Assembly: GCA_029202545.1 (NCBI GenBank)
Contig: CP119311.1
Span: forward strand, 4,960,001 to 5,024,000
Length of the DNA stretch: 64,000 nt
Reading direction: 5' to 3'
Source: Candidatus Pseudobacter hemicellulosilyticus
Lineage (GTDB): Bacteria; Bacteroidota; Bacteroidia; Chitinophagales; Chitinophagaceae
The translations under genes were made by a program, and so were the position numbers. Within the stretch, counting starts at the first letter, position 1, and every line of letters starts with the position of its first letter. The notes under the pieces were generated by a model, which did not search any database, was not told the DNA's origin, and worked only from the letters and a program-made list of their open reading frames with translations. Below, in pieces: positions 26,321 through 35,070 of the stretch.

Positions 26321-27481
26321 TTACGCTTCGCGTAGCTTCGTCACCATCCAGAGGATCAATCCGCCCAGCAGGGAGATCAGCACAAAGGACCAGCGCAGGT
26401 GAAAGGCTTCGGCCACAAAACCCACTACAGGCGGCACTATGAGGAAGCCCATATACCCTACGGTGGATACGGCCGCAATAGCAGGGCCGCCTGTCATGCC
26501 TTTTACCCTGCCCGCCATGCTGAAGGTCATGGGCACCACACAGGAAACACCCAGGCCTACCAGGATAAAACCAATGATACTGATGACGGTGTAGGGGAGC
26601 AGGGCCGACAGCAGCAGGCCGATAGTGATCAGGATGCCGCTGTAGCGCAGCATAGCTTTGATGCCAATGGCATTAACGAGCTTATCACCCGCAAAACGAC
26701 CGGCAGTCATGGCAATCATGTACAGCGCATACCCAACGGTAGCCAGCCCGGCAGAGGCGCCGGTGGCTTTTTTGAGGTAGATGGCGCTCCAATCGTACAT
26801 GGTGCCTTCACAGGCCATGCAGGCAAAACAGATCAGGCCGTATTTCAGCATGGTACGGTTGGGCAGCACAAAGCTGGCTTTTCTTTCAGCTGCCGAAGGC
26901 ATCTGTGGTACGGTATAGGGAAAGAAATACAATCCGGCGCCGGTCAGGAGAATACTCACTGCCAGGAAATGCCAGACGGGCAGCACATGCAAAGAAACCA
27001 TCAGCGCGCCGATGGCGGCAGCGGCAAATCCGGCAATGCTCCAGATCCCATGCAGGCTGGCAATGACGGATTGTTTGAACATAGCCTGCAACCCGATGGA
27101 CTGGGCATTGGCGGAAATATTGAACAGGTTCCGGGAAGCGCCAAAAAGCAGCAGGACCAGGATCAGCTGCCAGTACTGGTCTACAAAGCCAATAAGGCAC
27201 ATCATGGCGTTGAAGCAGAGTGCGCCGATCAACATGATATAGCGGCTGCTGAAGCGGCTCAGGAGAAAACCGGTAATTGGAATGGTGATCATCAGGCCCG
27301 CCGGCAAAGCAAAAAGGGCAGCGCCCAGCTCAGCCTCATTCAATCCCAGCTGCTGCTGGATGGTGGGAATGCGGCTTGCCCAGGTGGCAAATCCAAATCC
27401 GGAAAGGAAAAAGAAAACGGAAATAGCGATACGGGCTTTCCTGGGGTCGGGTTGAACAATTCCATTCACTGCATGCTGCAT
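26321..27481 (-). CDS. MFS transporter
   Basis: This 386-residue inner-membrane protein has about 12 hydrophobic segments and fits the major facilitator superfamily (YbjJ-like group). The first loop motif is weak but visible around GFLLSRFSSRYIML. Small-residue-rich helices include FGFATWASRIPTIQQQLGL, ASLHGIWSIAGFAAAAIGAL and GLGVSCVVPMTFSMAGRV. The mid-protein loop contains PSAAERKASF. The substrate is unknown. It is a single leftward gene with a 223-base gap upstream in which I see nothing. Confidence 0.88.
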   Translation of the reverse strand: MQHAVNGIVQPDPRKARIAISVFFFLSGFGFATWASRIPTIQQQLGLNEAELGAALFALPAGLMITIPITGFLLSRFSSRYIMLIGALCFNAMMCLIGFVDQYWQLILVLLLFGASRNLFNISANAQSIGLQAMFKQSVIASLHGIWSIAGFAAAAIGALMVSLHVLPVWHFLAVSILLTGAGLYFFPYTVPQMPSAAERKASFVLPNRTMLKYGLICFACMACEGTMYDWSAIYLKKATGASAGLATVGYALYMIAMTAGRFAGDKLVNAIGIKAMLRYSGILITIGLLLSALLPYTVISIIGFILVGLGVSCVVPMTFSMAGRVKGMTGGPAIAAVSTVGYMGFLIVPPVVGFVAEAFHLRWSFVLISLLGGLILWMVTKLREA

Positions 27482-27704
27482 TTAATGATTGGGCAAAGGT
27501 ACAACGCCACAAACAAAATTATCTATCTGAAACATGACCATCCGGCAGTACAATCACTTTTAACCGGGGCAGCTATGCATGTACCCGAAACAGCCATTCA
27601 TCACAGCGACCGACTATACATAGCAAACAGGCAACTGGTCTCAACACGCAGCACAGCTTTCATGCAACCGGCCGCCTGCTCACAGTCACAGCTGTGCTTC
27701 CATT

Positions 27705-28772
27705 TTATTCAGCCTGATCTTGCGCCTGTATCACTGTCTTCCCCGCCAAATGCTTCCTTACTGCCGGCGCTACTTTAGTGCCCAGCAGCTCAATAGCACG
27801 CATCACCTGTTTGTGCGGCATGGTGCCTACACTGATATGCAGGAGGAAGCGGGTGAGGCCAAACAGCTCCTGTTCGTACAGGATCTTCTCCGTCACCTCT
27901 TCCGGGCTGCCCACCAGCAGGGAGCCGCCGGGACCACGCATAGCATCATACTGCTGCCGGCCCATGGGCGGCCAGCCGCGTTCACGGCCCAGCTGTGACA
28001 TTACATAATGATAGGAGGGATAGAATTCATCCGCCGCCTGCTGCGTGTTATCGGCTATATATCCATGTGAGTGTACGCTCAGCTGCATCTTGCTCAGCTC
28101 ATGACCGTTCTTCAGGTAAGTACGTTTGTACAGATCAGCCAGGGGTACAAAATGTTCGGGGCTGCCGCCAATAATGGCCATGGCCAGCGGCAGGCCATAG
28201 GAAGCCGCACGCACTACTGACTGCGGCGTGCCGCCCACTGCTATCCAGACAGGCAATTCCTGACCGTAGGGGCGGGGATAGATACCAAGGTCTTCAATGG
28301 CAGGGCGGTGTTTACCTTTCCAATTGACCACTTCAGTCTTATTGAGCTGCAGGAGCAGGTCCAGCTTCTCTACAAATAATTCATCATAATCTTTCAGGTT
28401 ATACCCGAAGAGCGGAAAGGACTCAATGAAGGAACCTCTGCCGGCCATGATCTCGGCCCGGCCTTTGGAGAGCAGGTCTACCGTGGCAAAATCCTGGAAC
28501 ACACGTACCGGATCATCCGAGCTAAGTACGGTGACCGCACTGGATAATTTGATGTTTTTGGTAATAGCGGCGGCAGCGGCCAGGATAACGGCGGGGGAGG
28601 AGGCCACAAAATCAGGGCGATGGTGTTCTCCTACCGCAAATACATCCAGTCCCAGCTGGTCCATGAGGGCTACTTCTTCCATCAGGTCCTGCAAACGCTG
28701 CTGTTCTGAAACGGTTTGCCCGGTCACGGGATCGGGCGTTCTTTCTACGAAGGTGCTGATTCCTATTTCCAT
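27705..28772 (-). CDS. Luciferase-like (LLM class) flavin-dependent oxidoreductase
   Basis: This cytoplasmic TIM-barrel flavin enzyme belongs to the bacterial luciferase-like superfamily. Visible signatures are MEIGISTFVERTPDP at the start, LGLDVFAVGEHHRPDF, ITKNIKLSSAVTVLSSDDPVR, a GRAEIMAGRGSFIESF stretch, and VWIAVGGTPQSV. The length of 355 residues is usual. It is divergent from the cobalamin riboswitch operon. The substrate is unknown; members oxidise diverse small molecules with reduced FMN. Confidence 0.92.
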   Translation of the reverse strand: MEIGISTFVERTPDPVTGQTVSEQQRLQDLMEEVALMDQLGLDVFAVGEHHRPDFVASSPAVILAAAAAITKNIKLSSAVTVLSSDDPVRVFQDFATVDLLSKGRAEIMAGRGSFIESFPLFGYNLKDYDELFVEKLDLLLQLNKTEVVNWKGKHRPAIEDLGIYPRPYGQELPVWIAVGGTPQSVVRAASYGLPLAMAIIGGSPEHFVPLADLYKRTYLKNGHELSKMQLSVHSHGYIADNTQQAADEFYPSYHYVMSQLGRERGWPPMGRQQYDAMRGPGGSLLVGSPEEVTEKILYEQELFGLTRFLLHISVGTMPHKQVMRAIELLGTKVAPAVRKHLAGKTVIQAQDQAE

Positions 28773-28806
28773 AGTGACAATTTAACAATAATAGGGCGGG
28801 ATTGTT

Positions 28807-28814
28807 TACTTTTG
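28807..28814 (+). promoter_or_regulatory. -7 promoter box of the cobalamin-uptake operon
   Basis: TACTTTTG is an exact fit to the Bacteroidota TAnnTTTG box and lies directly before the riboswitch, so the transcript would start within the first bases of the aptamer leader. The -33 element is weak (TTTA at 28781). Confidence 0.6.
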
Positions 28815-28819
28815 CCGCC

Positions 28820-29000
28820 GGTTACCGGTTCCGGGGGGCATGGCCTCACCGGATTAAAAGGGAATCCGGTTCAATTCCGGAGCTGTCCCGCAGCTGTAAG
28901 AAGTACTCCAACCACTTATCAACCTATTCTTTTCAAGCCACTGTTCCTACGGGAACGGGAAGGCGATAAGTTGGGCTTCAAGCCAGAAGACCTGCCGTTA
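28820..29000 (+). ncRNA. Cobalamin riboswitch
   Basis: The RNA shows the conserved blocks of the B12 aptamer in order: CCGGTTCCGGGGGG, an AAAAGGGAA block (28856-28864), the B12 box GAGCTGTCCCGCAGCTGTAA (28880-28899), and the 3' GCCAGAAGACCTGCC (28982-28996). A CACTTATC segment (28913-28920) pairs with GATAAGT (28964-28970). It probably binds adenosylcobalamin or a related cobamide and represses the btuB/btuG-type genes that follow. The 29001-29127 gap may hold the expression platform; I see no clean terminator in it, so control of translation is more likely. Confidence 0.93.
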
Positions 29001-29127
29001 ACGATCTGATTTCATCAGCCTTCGGGAAAAAGCGCTGGGAAACAATTTGCCTCCGGGCAGGTAGCAATACCATTGTTCCACTTCATTTTCCTGCCGGCTA
29101 TTACCAACAAAGCATGAGTTGAACGGC

Positions 29128-31137
29128 ATGACCCTGCGCCCATTTTTTAACGCATTACTTGGCTTCGGCCTGCTCTGGTTACCTGCTTCCGGCAGCAGCC
29201 AGGTGGCTGATACCGGAACGGTATTGAAGAAAGTGACCGTGTCCGCCCTGCGCAAGCTGAATCCTTTTCAGCAATCCATGCCGGCGCAGGTGCTGGACCG
29301 CAATACCCTGCAGCAGCTCAATGCCCTTTCGGTAGGGGAAGCCACCCGTTATTTTTCCGGTGTGCTGGTCAAAGACTATGGCGGTATCGGCGGCCTCAAG
29401 ACCATCTCGGTACGCAGTCTGGGCGCCAACCATACCGGCGTTGCCTATGACGGCCTGCTGCTCTCTGAAGCACAGTCGGGCCAGATAGACCTCGGTAAAC
29501 TTTCCATCGACAATATCGAAAGCGCCGCCCTGTTTGTAGGCCAGCCGGCCGACCTGCTGATGCCGGCGCGGTTGTATACCTATGCCTCCGTGCTGCAGCT
29601 GCGCACCGGCGCACAGACCGTGGATACCAGCCACCGGCTGGCAGGACGTATCGGGCTGCGGGCAGGTTCATTTGGCATGATCAATGGCTCCGGCCTGATC
29701 AATTATGCCTTCAGCTCCCGTGTGACCAGCTCCCTCAACCTGGAATGGCAGCAGGCCGATGGCAATTATCCTTTTACCGCCTATGAAGGCAATGCCGGGA
29801 AAACAGACCGCGCCAATTCCGATATACAGTCCTTCCGCGCCGAGTACGACCTGGGCATCCGCCTGAGCGACAGCAACCGGATCCGCATCAAGACCTATTT
29901 CTATGATTCGGACCGCGGACTGCCGGGCATGGTAGTACTGTATGCCAGCCCCAGCCGGCAACGACTGGCAGACCGCAATTTCTTTACACAGGCCAGCTGG
30001 CAGCGGTCCTTCTCCCCAAAACACCGGCTTTTGCTCAGCAGCAAGTACAGTTATAATTACAACCGCTATACCGATCCCGACTATGCCAATACACAGCGGT
30101 ACCTGAAAAATACTTTCCACCTGCAGGAAACTTATTTATCTATCGCCTATGCCTATACGCCTATCAGTAATCTGTCCCTGGCTTACAGCAGTGATTATTT
30201 TATCACCAGCCTTCGCCGGACCGATACTTTTGTGGTCAATTTCCCGGGCCCCACCCGCAACAGCCTGCTCAATAATGTCTCAGCCAGGTGGAGCCAGGGG
30301 CCATTGGAAATACAGGGCAACCTGCTGCATACCTATCAGCAGGACCGCGTAAAGCAAGGCAAGGCCGGGGAGGTTATCAGTCGCCTCAGCCCCGCCATAT
30401 CCCTGGGTTATGAACTGCTGCCCATGTTGCGACTGCGTTTACTGTACAAGGATATTTTCCGTACCCCCAGCTTTAACGATCTCTACTATACCAATTTCGG
30501 GAATACTGATCTGCGGCCGGAGCATGCCCGCCAATACAATGCCGGCGCCAGTTTACGGTGGGCCGGGCATCCTGTTTTCCTGACCGGGCAACTGTCGGTG
30601 GATGCCTATGTGAACCAGGTGACTGATAAGATCATCGCTATCCCCCGGCAGAACCTGTTCCAATGGAGCATGCTGAACCTGGGCAAAGTGACCAGCAAGG
30701 GACTGGATGTAAGCCTGCTGTTGGAAAAAGAATGGACCAGGGGACTGCTGCTGTCTGCCCGCCTGGCCTATACCTACCAGCAGGCGCTGGACAAGACCAG
30801 TAAAAGTTCTGTGCTGTACAACACTCAGGTGCCCTATATCCCGGAACATTCTGGCAGCGTGGTGCTGAACGCCCGTTACCGGCAATGGGGCCTTGGCTAC
30901 AATGTGCTGCTGTCCGGCTACCGGTACCGGCTGGGCGAGGCCATCCCGGAAAACCTGGTCAAAGAATGGGCCACGCAGGACCTGCAGGTCAGCTACCAGC
31001 TGGCGCCTGAAAAAGCCATCCAATACCGGATAAGCCTGGAACTGAATAATCTTTTCAATAAACAATACGAGGTCATCCGTTATTACCCCATGCCAGGATC
31101 TAACTACAGGCTTGGCCTGACCCTGACATTCCGGTAA
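29128..31137 (+). CDS. btuB: TonB-dependent cobamide transporter (BtuB-like)
   Basis: This outer-membrane receptor is of the BtuB/colicin type, without the SusC extra domain. The ATG at 29128 gives a signal peptide (FFNALLGFGLLWLPASGSSQ); an earlier TTG at 29119 is unlikely. A TonB-box-like TVLKKVTVSALRK is followed by the plug (ATRYFSGVLVKDYGGIGGLKTISVRSLGANHTGVAYDG). The barrel ends in YRLGLTLTFR. The length of 669 residues is usual. The riboswitch upstream and the BtuG-like gene downstream support cobamide uptake. The substrate is inferred from this context rather than from ligand residues. Confidence 0.92.
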   Translation: MTLRPFFNALLGFGLLWLPASGSSQVADTGTVLKKVTVSALRKLNPFQQSMPAQVLDRNTLQQLNALSVGEATRYFSGVLVKDYGGIGGLKTISVRSLGANHTGVAYDGLLLSEAQSGQIDLGKLSIDNIESAALFVGQPADLLMPARLYTYASVLQLRTGAQTVDTSHRLAGRIGLRAGSFGMINGSGLINYAFSSRVTSSLNLEWQQADGNYPFTAYEGNAGKTDRANSDIQSFRAEYDLGIRLSDSNRIRIKTYFYDSDRGLPGMVVLYASPSRQRLADRNFFTQASWQRSFSPKHRLLLSSKYSYNYNRYTDPDYANTQRYLKNTFHLQETYLSIAYAYTPISNLSLAYSSDYFITSLRRTDTFVVNFPGPTRNSLLNNVSARWSQGPLEIQGNLLHTYQQDRVKQGKAGEVISRLSPAISLGYELLPMLRLRLLYKDIFRTPSFNDLYYTNFGNTDLRPEHARQYNAGASLRWAGHPVFLTGQLSVDAYVNQVTDKIIAIPRQNLFQWSMLNLGKVTSKGLDVSLLLEKEWTRGLLLSARLAYTYQQALDKTSKSSVLYNTQVPYIPEHSGSVVLNARYRQWGLGYNVLLSGYRYRLGEAIPENLVKEWATQDLQVSYQLAPEKAIQYRISLELNNLFNKQYEVIRYYPMPGSNYRLGLTLTFR

Positions 31138-31169
31138 TGATTATGACCTGGTCACCAAAAACAAAAACA

Positions 31170-32237
31170 ATGAAAAAACTGCGTTGGTTGTTTCCATGTA
31201 TTCTTCTGGCAAGTGCCTGTAGCAAAGACGACAAAAAACCTTCCGACCCGGTAGTGGGTGTGGCCACTGGCGTGTACGTGCTGAGTGAAGGCACCAATAA
31301 TGATTCAAAGCTGGCTTTCTACGACCTGAACAGCAAACAGGTTACCGGGGATTTCTTTCTCCAGCAGAATCCCACTATCACTGCCGGCCTGGGCCAATAT
31401 GCCAATGATATGCTGATCTACGGCAGCAAGCTGTATATAGTGGTCAATGCCTCCGGCACCCTGGTGGTAGCCGATGCCGCCAATGCCAAAGTGATCAAGA
31501 CCCTGGAACTGTCCAAGGACCATCCCGGCAAGCTGCCCCGCTTTGTGATCCCCTATAAGAACAAGGTCTATGTTTCCGCCTGGGACAATACCGTGAATGC
31601 TATTGATACCAGTTCCCTGACACTGACCAAATCCATCCCGGTAGGCCCTACACCTGAAGGCATGGCCATTGTGGGCAGCACGCTCTATGTAGCCAATTCC
31701 GGCGGCTTCAATACAGAACCTGATTCCACCGTCTCCGTAGTGAACCTGAACACGGAAACAGAGACCATGAAGATCACTATAGGCACTATCAACCCGCAGA
31801 AGATCGCCGTTAATTCCCTCGGCGATGTATATGTAAGCGGTTATGGCGTATACGGTGGCGTACCGCCCAGCGTTTCCGTGATCCAGAGCAGCACCAACAC
31901 GGTGAAAAAAGAGCTGGGAGCAGCTTTTCCCTTCTCGCATGTCCGCATCTATAAGGATGTAGCATTCTTCTATAACAACTATGGTGGTACTGAAGTACTG
32001 CTGTACAATACCACCAACAACACCGTTATCCGGGAAAGCTTTGTTACGGACGGCACTGCTGTGGAAGCGGTGTATGGTGTGAATATTGACGAGGAGAATG
32101 ATAATGTGTACATCACCGATTCAAAGAATTTCGCTTCCTCCGGCGCCGTATTCTGTTTCGGCAGTGACGGTAAAAAGAAATTTGATTTTTCCACCAGTCC
32201 TGGCGTTGGCCCTAACACCGTGGTATTCAAACGATAA
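31170..32237 (+). CDS. BtuG-like surface cobamide-binding lipoprotein (beta-propeller)
   Basis: A lipobox (LLASAC) marks a surface lipoprotein; the ATG at 31170 is used because the frame before it lacks a signal peptide. The mature protein is a seven-bladed YncE/DUF5074-like propeller, with repeated blades such as GVYVLSEGTNNDSKLAFYDL, NKVYVSAWDNTVNAIDT and STLYVANSGGFNTEPDSTVSVV. Proteins of this kind (BtuG in Bacteroides) bind cobamides tightly and cap BtuB. The gene follows the BtuB-like gene by 32 bases and shares its riboswitch transcript. A terminator lies 24 bases past the stop. Confidence 0.85.
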   Translation: MKKLRWLFPCILLASACSKDDKKPSDPVVGVATGVYVLSEGTNNDSKLAFYDLNSKQVTGDFFLQQNPTITAGLGQYANDMLIYGSKLYIVVNASGTLVVADAANAKVIKTLELSKDHPGKLPRFVIPYKNKVYVSAWDNTVNAIDTSSLTLTKSIPVGPTPEGMAIVGSTLYVANSGGFNTEPDSTVSVVNLNTETETMKITIGTINPQKIAVNSLGDVYVSGYGVYGGVPPSVSVIQSSTNTVKKELGAAFPFSHVRIYKDVAFFYNNYGGTEVLLYNTTNNTVIRESFVTDGTAVEAVYGVNIDEENDNVYITDSKNFASSGAVFCFGSDGKKKFDFSTSPGVGPNTVVFKR

Positions 32238-32260
32238 TTTATTATAATTGATCGTATCCC

Positions 32261-32295
32261 GGCCGGAGGGCATCCCCCTTCCGGCCTTTCTTTTT
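32261..32295 (+). terminator. Intrinsic terminator of the cobamide-uptake operon
   Basis: GGCCGGAGGG pairs with CCCTTCCGGCC (one bulged base), followed by TTTCTTTTT. Confidence 0.85.
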
Positions 32296-32333
32296 AGAAT
32301 TTATTATCTTACCCGAAATTCTAACCCCACCAA

Positions 32334-33002
32334 ATGTCCAGTTTACAGCCTGTACCGGGTCTTACCGGCAAGCCTATCCGCAGATCGCGTATGGAAGCCC
32401 TGCTGGCTTTTATCCATAATTACCAGCCCATCAGCCCGGAAGCCCGCGCCTATGTGGTGTCCCATATGCAGGAATGCCAGCTGAAAAAAGGCGAGCTGTT
32501 ACAGGAGGCGGGCAACTACTGCCAGTACATTTATTTTGTTTCCAAAGGAATCCTTCGCGGTTATATCCTGGACAGCGACAAAGAGGTCACTACCTGGATC
32601 ACGGGAGAAAACCAGCTGATCTCTTCTATCCGCAGTTTTCTGCTGAAGCAGCCCACCCAGGAAAATATAGAGGCGCTGGAAGACTGCCGGCTGCTGGCCC
32701 TGCATGCAGAAGACCTGCAATACCTCTATGATCATTTCCCGGAGTTCAATATTGTGGGCCGCAAGATCGCGGAACATTATTATACGTTTGCGGAGGACCG
32801 CGCCTTTATTGGCCGGCTCAGCAGCGCGTCTGCACGTTATGACTATTTTTTCCGGTACAACGCCCACCTCATCAACCGTATCCCGCTGATGTTTATTGCT
32901 TCTTACCTGGGCATGTCCAACGAGACCCTGAGCCGCATCCGGAGCGGGTTGACGAAGAAAAAGAAAGGCGTGGAGCCGGGAGCAGGTTCCGGGCTTGCAT
33001 AG
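32334..33002 (+). CDS. Crp/Fnr-family transcriptional regulator
   Basis: The N-terminal cyclic-nucleotide-binding-like domain (about residues 25-145) has KKGELLQEAGNYCQYIYFVSKGILRGYI. The C-terminal helix-turn-helix has NRIPLMFIASYLGMSNETLSRIR. The middle segment is degenerate in the cAMP-binding phosphate cassette, so the effector is unknown. The length of 222 residues is normal. A later ATG at 32391 would trim 19 residues. The gene follows the cobamide operon but has its own start region and terminator. Confidence 0.9.
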   Translation: MSSLQPVPGLTGKPIRRSRMEALLAFIHNYQPISPEARAYVVSHMQECQLKKGELLQEAGNYCQYIYFVSKGILRGYILDSDKEVTTWITGENQLISSIRSFLLKQPTQENIEALEDCRLLALHAEDLQYLYDHFPEFNIVGRKIAEHYYTFAEDRAFIGRLSSASARYDYFFRYNAHLINRIPLMFIASYLGMSNETLSRIRSGLTKKKKGVEPGAGSGLA

Positions 33003-33045
33003 TGCGGCACGCTGGCAACTGTTTCAAAATACTGATCGCTACAAT

Positions 33046-33073
33046 AAAAAGCCCCGCCATTGCGGGGCTTTTT
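33046..33073. terminator. Bidirectional terminator
   Basis: AAAAAGCCCCGC, loop catt, GCGGGGCTTTTT forms a perfect 12-bp stem with a T-run on either strand, between the Crp-family gene and the leftward SusD gene. Confidence 0.92.
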
Positions 33074-33133
33074 GACTCTCTCATGTTTCGAACCTGGTCT
33101 ATCTTAGATCTATGTTACAATGAACCTTAGTAA

Positions 33134-35053
33134 CTAATTCTTTTTAGCCCACCAGAGTGGTGTAAACACATTATCAGTACCACCGAGGGCAGTCACCGCC
33201 TGCGTATAGCCTTTTGCATTGGTGTTCTTCAGAGAAGTAGGGTAAATAAGACGCTGGGGGAAGAAATCAACCCTGCTGGTCATGTAATTGCCGGCGGTGA
33301 GCTGTTTCATATTCTGCAACTCGCCTTCGCGTGCGGGATTTTCCAGGAAAGGCAGGCCCAGCCGGCGCTTATCGCTCCAGGCTTCCAGGGGCAGCCAGGG
33401 CACCTGCGCAATATATTTCTGTGTGATGATCTTGCTGAGCTGATCGTTCTTCACATTGCCATTCTGGTAAAGGTTATTCACCGGGTACAGGATATTCACT
33501 GAACCGGGGGTATTGGTATAGCCGTCCACATAGTTCATGGAATAGCTGGCAGGCGGTTCAGTGGTATGATCCCATTTCACGGAAGTGCCCAGCCTATTGT
33601 AACTGGTGGAAGCCAGGTAAGTGCTGGCAAACTGGCTCACATTCCAATAGGCGAGGCTTGAACGGATGCCTTCTTCATACGCTTCCTGTCCGGTCATAGG
33701 CACCGTCCAGCCTCGCACCGCCGCTTCCGCAATCAGAAAATAGGTCTCCCAGGGGGCAAAGAATATACGTTTGTTGGTACTCTTTCTGAATTCAAGGGCC
33801 AGTCGCGGGTTGGAGCCGCTCCAGGTGCGGACCTGGTTGAGGGAACCCTTAGTGCCCCAGTCGCCCGCATGGCTGCCATTGAAAGTATAGGCGCCATCCA
33901 GTGTTTTGACCACGGTCTCATTAGGTCCCATCAGGTTGCGCTGGGTGGTGCCCCAGGTGGCCACATCACCTGTAGGCCAGGCGGGGAACGAGGGGTTGCT
34001 GATATCACCGGGCAGCGGGAAAGCTTTATAGGCCCGGGGATCAATGGTATTGGGCAGTCCATCCATCCAGAAACCGGCATAGGGTTCATTGGTGATGGTG
34101 GAGAGGTGATTGGTGATCCGCAGGCCGGCGTAGTTGGCCGGTTTGATATGCGACTGCACATCAGCGGAAACCAGGTCGGCCGAAGGCACGCCACCCAGTC
34201 CAACATAGATATTCTCCAGGCTGGTAGGCATCAGCTGCGGGTTCCACTCCCGGCTCATGACGCCGGAGAGCGGGCTCCAGCCATCTTTTTCCTGCACCTG
34301 GAAGGTATAATCGGTGCTGCTGATCATTTCCCCTTTAACGGCATCTTCAAATTCAGCCCGGGCTTTCTCTGCATCCACTTCCGACAGCCGCATGGCCAGG
34401 CGCATACGCATGGAGTTGGCATACCTCCTCCATTTGGCAGCGTTGTAGCCATAGGCCGGGTCCAGGTTGGACACGGTAGCAGGAATATTGGTGACATTGA
34501 CATCCAGTTTGGCGGCAGCATCTTTCAGCTCAGCCAGCAGGAAATAATAGACCTGTTTTACATCCACATATTCCGGGTTCTGCCCCTGGAAGGCATTGAT
34601 AGGGACGGGACCAAAATTATCTGTCCACTCGCTCATCAGGTAGGCGCGCCAGATACGGGCAATCTCTTTCAGGTTGGCCGTATATTCTTTCCTGATGGGC
34701 GCCGCCGCAGCCAGGTGTTCATCTGCTACGCTGATAGCGGAGTTGGCATGGTTGAGCCATTCAGACATATACCGGAAATAATCGGTGCTCCAGCCATCGT
34801 CCGTGGTGCCACCGGCAATACCGGTGCCTACATGCTGGTGGGCGGCCGTTTTCCAGTACAGTACAAATACCCGTTCAGCAATATGCGGGTCCATCTGGGC
34901 CTTAATGATGGAGTTATTGAGGAAATACTCAACCTGTACCTGGTCTGCCGTGGCATCCTTCGGGTTGGTATTGATCTCCTCAAATTTACTGCAGGATCCC
35001 AGCAGCAGCGAGGCCGACAAAAAGATCCCTGATGATATGATAGCTTTTTTCAT
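33134..35053 (-). CDS. SusD-like surface lipoprotein (639 aa)
   Basis: The lipobox (LLLGSC, Cys21) is followed by SKFEEINTNPKDATADQ. The protein has the SusD-like group features: AERVFVLYWKTAAHQHVG, YGYNAAKWRRYANSMRMRLAMRLSEV, and the C-terminal IITQKYIAQVPWLPLEAWSDKRRLGLP. At 639 residues it is longer than average, mainly through central loops. It is the partner of the SusC directly upstream on the same strand (17-base gap). No enzyme gene is next to this pair, so the substrate cannot be read from context. Confidence 0.94.
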   Translation of the reverse strand: MKKAIISSGIFLSASLLLGSCSKFEEINTNPKDATADQVQVEYFLNNSIIKAQMDPHIAERVFVLYWKTAAHQHVGTGIAGGTTDDGWSTDYFRYMSEWLNHANSAISVADEHLAAAAPIRKEYTANLKEIARIWRAYLMSEWTDNFGPVPINAFQGQNPEYVDVKQVYYFLLAELKDAAAKLDVNVTNIPATVSNLDPAYGYNAAKWRRYANSMRMRLAMRLSEVDAEKARAEFEDAVKGEMISSTDYTFQVQEKDGWSPLSGVMSREWNPQLMPTSLENIYVGLGGVPSADLVSADVQSHIKPANYAGLRITNHLSTITNEPYAGFWMDGLPNTIDPRAYKAFPLPGDISNPSFPAWPTGDVATWGTTQRNLMGPNETVVKTLDGAYTFNGSHAGDWGTKGSLNQVRTWSGSNPRLALEFRKSTNKRIFFAPWETYFLIAEAAVRGWTVPMTGQEAYEEGIRSSLAYWNVSQFASTYLASTSYNRLGTSVKWDHTTEPPASYSMNYVDGYTNTPGSVNILYPVNNLYQNGNVKNDQLSKIITQKYIAQVPWLPLEAWSDKRRLGLPFLENPAREGELQNMKQLTAGNYMTSRVDFFPQRLIYPTSLKNTNAKGYTQAVTALGGTDNVFTPLWWAKKN

Positions 35054-35070
35054 TGTTAAGCAGTTTGAGA

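Noticed and set aside
26399..27778. Long plus-strand open frame opposite the MFS gene
   Set aside because: The predicted protein is hydrophilic and His/Gln-rich, as expected from the complement of a membrane-protein gene.
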